Assembly: GCF_004011505.1 (NCBI RefSeq)
Contig: NZ_SAUN01000001.1
Location: forward strand, 5,421,501-5,485,500
Source: Nonomuraea polychroma
GTDB lineage: Bacteria; Actinomycetota; Actinomycetes; Streptosporangiales; Streptosporangiaceae
Direction of reading: 5' to 3'
DNA: 64,000 nucleotides
The notes beneath the pieces were generated by a model. It was not told the origin of the DNA and did no database searches. It saw nothing but the letters and a program-made list of their open reading frames with translations. Positions 42,142 to 49,240 of this stretch are shown here, in pieces; the stretch's first letter is position 1; every line of letters begins with the position of its first letter. The translations under genes and the position numbers were made by a program.

Positions 42142-42849
42142 CTAGGTAACCGGCGTATGCGATGTTAGCTCCTTACTTGGGAACAATGCCGACAACCCCT
42201 CCCTGCCCGCGTCGGTGATGGTCACCGCCCTGGGCACGCTGCCGCGCTGGAACCAGCCGCGGTCGAACAATGCCTCGGTGATCGCCGCCCCCAGCGCCCC
42301 GCCCAGGTGCGACCTGCGCTCGGTCCAGTCCAGGCACTCGGGCGCGAACCTGCGGCGCGAGCGCCGCGCGCCGGTCACGTCCACGCCGAGCCCGGCCAGC
42401 AGCCGCTCGCCCGCGTCGGTCAGGTCGTGCGGCGCGTAGTAGCCGCCCGCCCTGAGCCCGTCGAGCAGTCCCACCCCGGCGCGGCCGGCGAGGTGGTCGT
42501 AGCAGGTGCGGGCCTCCTCCAGCATCCGGGCCTGCCGGGACTGGCGCAGCGAACGCACGGGCGGGCGGGCGCTGATCCTGGCCAGCACCTCCAGCACCTC
42601 GGCCACCTCGTGCCCGGCCAGCCGGTAGTAGCGGTGGCGGCCCTGGCGCACGACGTCCACCAGCCGGCCGTCGAGCAGCCTGGCCAGGTGCGCGCTTGCG
42701 GTGGCGGCGCTCACGCCGGCCACCCTGGCGAGCTCGCCGGCCGCCAGCGCCCGCCCGTCGAGCAGGGCCGTCAGGATGGCCGCCCGGGTCGGGTCCGCGA
42801 TGAGCGCGGCGACGGGCGCGATGTCGGCGTCTCGAGCGATGTGCTCCAT
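42142..42849 (-). CDS. ArsR-type winged-helix regulator with a C-terminal extension
   Basis: 235 residues. The N-terminal ArsR-like HTH reads ALIADPTRAAILTALLDGRA, ELARVAGVSAATASAHLARLL and a wing VRQGRHRYYRLA. The C-terminal 110 residues (YDHLAGRAGVGLLDGLR, CLDWTERRSHLGGALGAAI) recur in a subfamily of actinobacterial regulators; CLDWTERR may form a ligand or metal site. No Cys-pair arsenic site is seen. Leading gene of the unit with hutH. Confidence 0.9.
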   Translation of the reverse strand: MEHIARDADIAPVAALIADPTRAAILTALLDGRALAAGELARVAGVSAATASAHLARLLDGRLVDVVRQGRHRYYRLAGHEVAEVLEVLARISARPPVRSLRQSRQARMLEEARTCYDHLAGRAGVGLLDGLRAGGYYAPHDLTDAGERLLAGLGVDVTGARRSRRRFAPECLDWTERRSHLGGALGAAITEALFDRGWFQRGSVPRAVTITDAGREGLSALFPSKELTSHTPVT

Positions 42850-42898
42850 GCTCCCGACGGTAATACGCCGATATTTCGCCCGGCGTCGAAGGATGCCG

Positions 42899-43450
42899 TC
42901 ATGCCTTTCCGAGGCCCCTGCGGATCAGCTCGCGGGCCCGGTCCATCACCGCCAGAGGCGTTCCCAGCAGCAGGTTCTTCGTGGCCGACTCCGTGCCGGG
43001 GTGCGGGCGCACCGGCGCGAGGCTCTCGGCCGCCCGCACCGCCGCCGCCATCGCCCGCCGCTCGGCCGTGGAGGTGTGCGCGCGCAGCCTCGCGAACTCG
43101 TACCGCTCCTCGCCCCGCGCGTGCGCCATGACCGCGGTGCGCAGCTCGGCGAGGCGCTCCCAGAACTTGGGGTGATCGACGCCGTCGTTGTGCAGGCCGA
43201 GCAGGAGTCGCTTGGCGCGGTTCTCCTCGTGCAGCCGGTCGGCGACCACGCCCTGCCCGTTGTCGAGCTTCCTGCGCGCGTACGGGTGGACGATCTCCTC
43301 CTCGGCGGTCTCGTGCACGGACAACATCCGCGTCAACCGGCCGAAAGCCGCCTCCACTTTGTCCGGCGGCGCCTGCTCGACCTCGTCGAACAGGTCCCTG
43401 ATCTGCCCGTGCTGGGCCATCAGCAGCTCGATCACATCTTGTTCAGCCAC
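42899..43450 (-). CDS. Hemerythrin-domain protein
   Basis: 183 residues, GTG start at 43450. HHE-type four-helix bundle: MAQHGQIRDLFDEV, MLSVHETAEEEIVHPY, LHEENRAKRLL and VMAHARGEERYEF supply the His/Glu ligands of a di-iron site that binds oxygen or nitric oxide. A C-terminal basic tail of about 45 residues follows (LLGTPLAVMDRARELIRRGL), as in many actinobacterial HHE proteins. Divergent from the ferritin-like gene, 102 bp apart. Confidence 0.92.
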   Translation of the reverse strand: MAEQDVIELLMAQHGQIRDLFDEVEQAPPDKVEAAFGRLTRMLSVHETAEEEIVHPYARRKLDNGQGVVADRLHEENRAKRLLLGLHNDGVDHPKFWERLAELRTAVMAHARGEERYEFARLRAHTSTAERRAMAAAVRAAESLAPVRPHPGTESATKNLLLGTPLAVMDRARELIRRGLGKA

Positions 43451-43552
43451 GTCAGCGCCCTACCCGAAGGCCGCGGGCGACACGCGTTTCCTTACCGAAG
43501 ACGTGCCCTCCGAGGACTTAACGCGGAGGCCGCGCCGGGTACGGGCGGCGAC

Positions 43553-44734
43553 ATGGCCTTCGACCCGTTGCAGGAGCGGGGTATCCCGCTGGACGAGCAG
43601 GTGCGCGACTGGCGCGAGCTGAACGTCACGCCGATCGATCCCGATCACGCCGACCCGTACACCCGGTGCCGGATCATCACGATGAACGGCATCGAGACAG
43701 AAGCGATCTCCTTCAGCCACCAGCTGGCCCGCCACTGCCCCGACACCGAGCTCAAACGGCAGCTGGCCTGCGTCCGTTACCTCGAGGCGCAGCAGCAGAA
43801 GGCGGTCAACTGGCTGCTGCCCGGCCTGGCCTCGGTGCTGGAGACCACCATCGCCTATGAGCAGGTCGCCGTGGACCTGACCTCGTGGGTGGCGCGCATG
43901 GAGCCGGACCCGTACCTGCGGCAGGCCTACGAGTTCGGCGTGCTGGAGGACTTCGACCATCTCTACCGGTACGCCAACCTGTACGAGATGATCGAGCACC
44001 GCAAGGCCGAGAAGATCGTCGACAACCTCACCGAGGTCATGCCGGGACGGCCCACCTACCTGCACCACCGTGACCCCGTGGACAACGTGCGCGAGCCGTA
44101 CGACCGGAACACGACCGAGCCGCTGTCACGCCTGCACGCGCTGACGATCATGGCGGCCGAGCAGCAGACCATGAACTTCTACATGAACGTCGGCCCCATG
44201 TACATGGAGCCGATCGCCCGCCGGCTGTATCAGGAGATCGGGCTGATCGAGGAGGAGCACGTCACCCACTACGAGTCGCTCGTCGACCCCGGCGAGAGCT
44301 GGTGGGAGATGCTGCTCAACCACGAGTACAACGAGTGCTACCTGTACTACTCGTTCATGGAGACCGAGTCCGACCCCAAGGTGAAGAACATCTGGGAGCT
44401 GCACCTGGGCATGGAGCTGGAGCACCTGCGGCTGGCGGCCGAGCTGTTCAAGCGGTTCGACGGCCGCGACCCCGACCAGGTGCTGGCCCCGGCCCTGCCG
44501 CCGCCGGTGACGTTCGAGCCGAACAAGGCCTACGTGCGGGACCTGCTCTCGACCCAGATCGACTGCACCACCCTGGGGACCGGCTACGTGCGGGAGGCCC
44601 ACGAGCGGTTCTCGAAGATGCAGGAGGCGATCATGGGAGGCGAGCAGCCGCCGTCGGAGCGGGTCATCGAGAACAACCGCGCCATCTCGGGCCAGGACTA
44701 CCGCTTGGAGGTGGAGGCGGCGGTCAGCCGCTGA
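43553..44734 (+). CDS. Ferritin-like (di-iron candidate) protein
   Basis: 393 residues, ATG 43553. Helical, with paired E-x-x-H motifs: IEEEHVTHYESL near residue 235 and GMELEHLRLAAELF near 290, plus LEAQQQKAVNWL and a QQTMNFYMNV helix, arranged as in rubrerythrin/ferritin-like proteins. No signal peptide. Function unestablished. Divergent from a hemerythrin gene, which supports a role in iron or oxygen handling. Confidence 0.65.
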   Translation: MAFDPLQERGIPLDEQVRDWRELNVTPIDPDHADPYTRCRIITMNGIETEAISFSHQLARHCPDTELKRQLACVRYLEAQQQKAVNWLLPGLASVLETTIAYEQVAVDLTSWVARMEPDPYLRQAYEFGVLEDFDHLYRYANLYEMIEHRKAEKIVDNLTEVMPGRPTYLHHRDPVDNVREPYDRNTTEPLSRLHALTIMAAEQQTMNFYMNVGPMYMEPIARRLYQEIGLIEEEHVTHYESLVDPGESWWEMLLNHEYNECYLYYSFMETESDPKVKNIWELHLGMELEHLRLAAELFKRFDGRDPDQVLAPALPPPVTFEPNKAYVRDLLSTQIDCTTLGTGYVREAHERFSKMQEAIMGGEQPPSERVIENNRAISGQDYRLEVEAAVSR

Positions 44735-44749
44735 TCTAAGGTCTCTTTC

Positions 44750-45475
44750 ATGACCTTAGTCGCCCTTGTCACCGGCGCGTCCCGCGGCCTGGGGGCCGTG
44801 ATCGCGCGCAGGCTCGCCGCGGACGGCCTGGCCGTCGCCGTCAACTCCCGCAAGGACGCCGAGGGCGTCGAGCGGGTCGTGGACGAGATCCGCGCGGCCG
44901 GCGGCGCCGCCGAGGGTTTCCTCGCCGACGTCACCGACGAGGCGGGCGTGGCCGACCTGGTCGACCGGATCACCGGACGGCTCGGCCCGGTGGACGTGCT
45001 GGTGGCCAACGCCACCGGCCCGCAGCCCTTGATCGCGCTGCCGGACCTCACCTGGGAGGCGCACCTCGACCAGCTGCGTTTCTTCGTCAAGAGCCCCACG
45101 CTGCTGGTGCAGGCGGTCCTGCCCGGTATGCGGGAGCGGGGTGGCGGCCGTGTCATCCAGATCGGCTCCGACGTCGTCGACCGCAATCTGCCCGGCATGT
45201 CGGCGTACATCGCGGCCAAGGGCGCCCAGCACGCGCTGACCGAGGCATGGGCACGCGAGCTCGGCCCGTACGGCATCACGGTCAACGTCGTCGCGCCCGG
45301 CTGGATCCCCGTGGAGCGGCACGCCGGACTCGACCAGAGCGGCTACCTGGAGGAGGTGCCGCTGCGCCGGATGGGCACGCCGGAGGACGTGGCGGCGGCG
45401 GTGTCGTTCCTGGCGTCGGACGGTGGCGCCTTCATCACGGGACAGCGTGTCACGGTCAACGGCGGCCACAGCTGA
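44750..45475 (+). CDS. Short-chain dehydrogenase/reductase
   Basis: 241 residues. TGASRGLG cofactor loop, VANATGPQP, IQIGSDVV catalytic Ser and YIAAKGA Tyr/Lys, with a C-terminal TGQRVTVNGGHS. It reads like a FabG-type 3-oxoacyl reductase. Starts 15 bp after the ferritin-like gene and is probably co-transcribed. Confidence 0.93.
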   Translation: MTLVALVTGASRGLGAVIARRLAADGLAVAVNSRKDAEGVERVVDEIRAAGGAAEGFLADVTDEAGVADLVDRITGRLGPVDVLVANATGPQPLIALPDLTWEAHLDQLRFFVKSPTLLVQAVLPGMRERGGGRVIQIGSDVVDRNLPGMSAYIAAKGAQHALTEAWARELGPYGITVNVVAPGWIPVERHAGLDQSGYLEEVPLRRMGTPEDVAAAVSFLASDGGAFITGQRVTVNGGHS

Positions 45476-45496
45476 CGTGCGCGGGCGTAATCCAGT

Positions 45497-45525
45497 TTGG
45501 GGACTCGGCCAGGATTCGCTAGAGT
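45497..45525 (+). promoter_or_regulatory. Promoter of the tRNA-Gly/Cys/Val operon
   Basis: TTGGGG (45497-45502) and TAGAGT (45520-45525) with a 17-bp spacer, ending 27 bp before the tRNA-Gly 5' end. Confidence 0.6.
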
Positions 45526-45552
45526 TCTCTCGTCGCCCCGACGGGGGCGGAC

Positions 45553-45624
45553 GCGGAAGTGGCTCAGTGGTAGAGCATCACCTTGCCAAGGTGAGGGTCG
45601 CGGGTTCGAATCCCGTCTTCCGCT
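45553..45624 (+). tRNA. tRNA-Gly (anticodon GCC)
   Basis: 72-nt cloverleaf. Acceptor GCGGAAG/CTTCCGC, anticodon stem TCACC/GGTGA with loop TTGCCAA, T arm CGGG-TTCGAAT-CCCG. CCA is not encoded. Confidence 0.97.
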
Positions 45625-45639
45625 CGGAGCTTCCGGCTC

Positions 45640-45710
45640 GGTGGCGTGGCCGAGAGGCGAGGCAGCGGCCTGCAAAGCCGTCCACACGGGTTCAAATCCC
45701 GTCGCCACCT
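45640..45710 (+). tRNA. tRNA-Cys (anticodon GCA)
   Basis: 71-nt cloverleaf. Acceptor GGTGGCG/CGCCACC, anticodon stem CGGC/GCCG with loop CTGCAAA, T arm ACGGG-TTCAAAT-CCCGT. CCA is not encoded. Confidence 0.97.
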
Positions 45711-45715
45711 CACAA

Positions 45716-45787
45716 GGACGATTAGCTCAGCGGGAGAGCGCTTCCCTGACACGGAAGAGGTCACTGGTTCAATCCCAGTATCGTCCA
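45716..45787 (+). tRNA. tRNA-Val (anticodon GAC)
   Basis: 72-nt cloverleaf. Acceptor GGACGAT/ATCGTCC, anticodon stem CTTCC/GGAAG with loop CTGACAC, T arm ACTGG-TTCAATC-CCAGT. Six bases after tRNA-Cys, so the three form one operon. Confidence 0.97.
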
Positions 45788-45799
45788 CACGGTTTATCG

Positions 45800-45840
45800 A
45801 GAAGCCAGGTTCGCCGATCCGAGCCTGGCTTCTTGCTTGT
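45800..45840 (+). terminator. Terminator of the tRNA cluster
   Basis: AGAAGCCAGG (45800-45809) pairs with CCTGGCTTCT (45824-45833) around a 14-nt loop, followed by TGCTTGT. Confidence 0.8.
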
Positions 45841-45961
45841 GGCCGGAAGGGTCCGGAACGCGTAACGATGACGCCTCCGCACTGGTCAGCTCGGCCCTGG
45901 CGGCCGCACCAGCGGGCGGAACCCCTGGCCGCGGGGAATCCCGCCGCCCGCAGCCCGGCGA

Positions 45962-46627
45962 TCAGTCGGCTCTGCCCAGCGGATGGTCCCTCGTGGTGCC
46001 GAGGCCGGCGTCGCGGGCGCGGGCCACGGCGGCCGAGCGGTCCGAGACCTGCAGCTTCGCGAAGATGTTGGACACGTGGTTGCGCACCGTCTTCTCGCTC
46101 AGCACCAGCCGCCGCGCGATGGCCTGGTTGTTGAGGCCGGTGGCGACCAGGTCCAGCACCTCCAGCTCGCGGTCCGTCAGCTCCGGGAGCGGACGGGGAC
46201 GGCCCGGCTGGGCGGAGAGCGCGGCCAGCACGCGGTCGCCCGTCGAGCCCCCGAACACCACCTGCCCGGCCGCCACCGCCTCCAGCGACCGCACGATGTC
46301 CTCCCCCGTCGCCTCCTTCAGCAGATAGCCGCGGGCCCCGGCGCGGATGGCGGCCAGGACCGTCTCGTCGTCGGACAGCATGGTCAGCGCCAGCACGGCC
46401 ACCTCGGGGTGGCGTGCGATGATCCGGGACGTGGCCTCGACCCCGCTGATGCCGGGCAGGTGCAGGTCCATCAGCACCACCTGCGGGGCCGCCTGCCCGG
46501 CCAGGTCCACGGCGGCCTCGCCGGTTGCGGCGACACCCACGACCTCCACCTCCGGCAGATCGCGGAAGAGCGCGACCAGGCCCTCCGCGAACACCGGGTG
46601 GTCCTCCACCACCAGCACCCTAATCAT
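45962..46627 (-). CDS. NarL/LuxR-type response regulator
   Basis: 221 residues. Receiver domain with EDHPVFAEGL, phospho-acceptor Asp in VVLMDLHLPG and the Lys in YLLKEATG; C-terminal LuxR HTH ELTDRELEVLDLVATG through SEKTVRNHVSNIFAKL. ATG 46627 overlaps the kinase stop by one base, so the two are translated as a unit. It would control genes in response to the membrane kinase; targets are unknown. Confidence 0.96.
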   Translation of the reverse strand: MIRVLVVEDHPVFAEGLVALFRDLPEVEVVGVAATGEAAVDLAGQAAPQVVLMDLHLPGISGVEATSRIIARHPEVAVLALTMLSDDETVLAAIRAGARGYLLKEATGEDIVRSLEAVAAGQVVFGGSTGDRVLAALSAQPGRPRPLPELTDRELEVLDLVATGLNNQAIARRLVLSEKTVRNHVSNIFAKLQVSDRSAAVARARDAGLGTTRDHPLGRAD

Positions 46628-48615
46628 CAGGCCGCCGCCAGCGGCAGTCTGACGATCAGATGGGTGCCCGCCCCCGCGCCGGTGAGCAGCTCGAACGTGC
46701 CGTTCAGCTCCTCCGAGCGGCGCCGCATCGAGGCCAGGCCGAACCCGTGGCGAGCGGGCGCGCCCACGCCCACGCCGTCGTCCTGCACCCGCAGCTCCAG
46801 GGCGCCGGCGGCACGCAGGGTGACGGTGCAGCGGGAGGCCATGGCGTGTCGTACGGCGTTCGTCAGCGCCTCGGCGGCGATCCGGTAGGCGGCCAGCTCG
46901 ACCGGCGGCGGCAGCGCGGGCAGGTCGGGCGGGACCTCCACCTCGACGGTGAGGTCGCCGGCGAAGCCGCGGCACAGCTCGGCCAGCGCCCCGGCCAGCC
47001 CCAGGTCGTCCAGCGGCGGCGGGCGCAGGTCGTTGACGATCGAGCGGACGTCCTCGACCGTGCCGCGGATACGCCCGGACAGCTCCCCCATCACCTGCTT
47101 GGCCTCCTCGGGGTCGGAGTCCACGAGGCGGCGGCCACGGTCAAGCTGGAGCGCAAGAGCGGCCAGGGTGGGTCCGAGCCCGTCGTGGAGCTCGTACAGC
47201 AGGCGGTCCCGCTCCTCCTGCCTGGCCGCCAGCATCCGCCCGTGGGAGCGCTCCAGGTCCGCGCCGAGCCGATGAGCATGCACGGCCACCGCCACGTGCG
47301 GCGCCAGCTCCGCCACCAGCGGCCGGTCCTTGGGGCGCAGCCGCTCGCCCAGCAGCAGGGTGCCGACCGGCTCGCCCCGGTGCAGCAGCGGCACGCTCTC
47401 CGCCACCGTCTCCCCCGCATCCACCCGGCCTGGCCGGCCCCAGGACGCGACGACCGTGCCCGATTCCTCGACCGCCACGTAGTGGACGCGCAGCACGCGC
47501 CCGACCTCGGCGGCCATCCGGTCCAGGAGGTCGCCAGGGGCCCCGGCGTCGGACAGGCGCGCACCGAGCCGCCGCAGCGCCCGCGACGGATCCTCCCGAT
47601 CGCCGTACACGAGCCGGTTGGCGGCGGCCAGGACCCGCCGGTACACGGGGTGCACCACGAGCGCCACGATCACCGCGGAGGCGCCCGCGCCGACGACGCC
47701 ACCCAGGGTGAACGCGACCAGCGCATACACCGCCAGCAACACCACGCTGACGGCCCCGAACGCCAGCGCCCGCGACAGCAGCAGGTCCAGGTCCCACAGC
47801 CGGTGCGCCACGATCGCGACCGACACCGCGACCGGCAGCGGGACGGCGGCGAACGCGATGATGACCGGCCCCCACGGCACGGCCAGCGCCAAGCCCAGCA
47901 GACCCACGGTCAGCAGCGCGGCGGCGAGAACCCACTGGAGCCTCCGCCGCACCTCGGCATCCGAGGAGCGGTACCGGACGGCGAGCGAGACGACAGCGGC
48001 CGCCACCGCGCCGATCGTCAAGGCGGCGCCGATGGCGTTCAGGGTGCCTGGAAGGCCGCGGAGACCCGCCAGCACGCCCGTGTACCCGGCCGGGTAGAGA
48101 CCGGCGACGTCGACGTAGGTCACCGGCCGCAGCGCCCAGTCGAGCGTGTGCACCGCGATCCCGGCGACCGCCGCCGCCAGCGCGGGCCACCAGCGGCGCG
48201 AGGGCAGCCGGCCATCGGGGAAGATCAGCAGGAAGACCGTCGGCACGACCAGGTACGCGGGCATCCACAACCACGTGGACACCCACATGGCCCAGTCGTC
48301 GCCCGGCAGCCGCCCGCCCTGCACGCCGTGGTTGATCCCCAGCAGCCCGTACGCCCCCAGGGCGACCCCCAGCGCCTGCGCCGCCCCGACGAACACCATC
48401 GACCAGCCCACCCGCGACCCCGGCCGCTGCGACACGACGAACAGGCCGGGCACCCCGAACGAGAGCGCCGCGACGACACGGAAGGCGTCGAACCGTTCCA
48501 CGATCCCGGTCACGCCCAGCGCTCGCAGCCGTGGCTCGACCACCACCGCGGCCACGACCAGAAGGAGGAGCACACCTCCGGCCGCGGCGGACCGCCAGGC
48601 CGATCTGTCCATCAT
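46627..48615 (-). CDS. Membrane sensor histidine kinase (NarL partner)
   Basis: About 662 residues. Eight or more TM helices fill residues 1-310; a GAF-like region follows (LLDRMAAEVGRVLRVHYVAV), then a HisKA_3 dimerisation helix with phospho-His in LYELHDGLGPTLAALAL and an HATPase domain (NAVRHAMA; GVGVGAPARHGFGLASMRRR). ATG 48615 is chosen; GTG 48651 is in frame but encodes no added hydrophobic segment. Likely senses something in or at the membrane. Confidence 0.93.
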   Translation of the reverse strand: MMDRSAWRSAAAGGVLLLLVVAAVVVEPRLRALGVTGIVERFDAFRVVAALSFGVPGLFVVSQRPGSRVGWSMVFVGAAQALGVALGAYGLLGINHGVQGGRLPGDDWAMWVSTWLWMPAYLVVPTVFLLIFPDGRLPSRRWWPALAAAVAGIAVHTLDWALRPVTYVDVAGLYPAGYTGVLAGLRGLPGTLNAIGAALTIGAVAAAVVSLAVRYRSSDAEVRRRLQWVLAAALLTVGLLGLALAVPWGPVIIAFAAVPLPVAVSVAIVAHRLWDLDLLLSRALAFGAVSVVLLAVYALVAFTLGGVVGAGASAVIVALVVHPVYRRVLAAANRLVYGDREDPSRALRRLGARLSDAGAPGDLLDRMAAEVGRVLRVHYVAVEESGTVVASWGRPGRVDAGETVAESVPLLHRGEPVGTLLLGERLRPKDRPLVAELAPHVAVAVHAHRLGADLERSHGRMLAARQEERDRLLYELHDGLGPTLAALALQLDRGRRLVDSDPEEAKQVMGELSGRIRGTVEDVRSIVNDLRPPPLDDLGLAGALAELCRGFAGDLTVEVEVPPDLPALPPPVELAAYRIAAEALTNAVRHAMASRCTVTLRAAGALELRVQDDGVGVGAPARHGFGLASMRRRSEELNGTFELLTGAGAGTHLIVRLPLAAA

Positions 48616-48748
48616 GAGGTGAATCGTGCCATTCGGTTGTCCCGCCGTCACGGGACGACAAGTCCCCTCCTGCTCGGGACCGCAGGCTCATGACGCCCGA
48701 CCTCTGCCCCGCACATCCTCGAGGGAGCTTCCGCTGAGAGGAGATCAC

Positions 48749-49183
48749 ATGTCCGGTCCCATCACCGCCGAGCCCGACGGCGGCCGGGTGCTCAACACGG
48801 CGCTGCTCGCCGGCGTGGGGTCGCTGCTCGCCATGGACGTCGCCGGCGCGTTCCTGTCGGTGTCCGCCGGCCTGAACCCGACGGTCCTGGACGCCCTCGG
48901 CCCGCAGGCGCGGTTGTCCGCGCCGATCACGATGATGATCGCGATGACCGTCCTGGTCGCCGGGGCCACCCGTCGCCGCCGTGCGGTCGCCGTCCCCGCC
49001 GCGGCCCTGCTGGCGGTCGCCGGGGTGCTGGCCTTCGTGTCGGGGTTCTTCGACGGCGGATACGCGGCCGATCTGACGGCGGGCCAGCGGGTCTACCAGA
49101 TCGCCCTCGTGTCGGGTCATCTGGGCGTGAGCGTGCTGGCGTCGTTCCGGCTGGCGCGGCTCCTTCGGGCGAAGCGCCCCTGA
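48749..49183 (+). CDS. Small four-TM membrane protein
   Basis: 144 residues, ATG 48749 after GAGAGGAGATCAC. Four hydrophobic segments (LLAGVGSLLAMDVAGAFL, a helix with ITMMIAMTVLVAGA, VPAAALLAVAGVLAFVSGFF and a helix with IALVSGHLGVSVLA). No recognised family. Divergent from the kinase-regulator pair, 133 bp apart, so it is a plausible target of that system. Confidence 0.75.
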   Translation: MSGPITAEPDGGRVLNTALLAGVGSLLAMDVAGAFLSVSAGLNPTVLDALGPQARLSAPITMMIAMTVLVAGATRRRRAVAVPAAALLAVAGVLAFVSGFFDGGYAADLTAGQRVYQIALVSGHLGVSVLASFRLARLLRAKRP

Positions 49184-49240
49184 CCTGGGCGGCTGCCCGG
49201 TCCGCGCACGGGAGCGCGCTGAGCGGGCAGTTACCGGGGC

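Noticed and set aside
45343..45788. Minus-strand open frames across the tRNA cluster containing DGIRTRDP-type text
   Set aside because: These are the well-known false proteins produced by translating tRNA genes backwards; the three tRNAs explain the sequence.
45500..45850. Integration site of a mobile element at the tRNA cluster
   Set aside because: No integrase and no second copy of a tRNA 3' end were found in the window.
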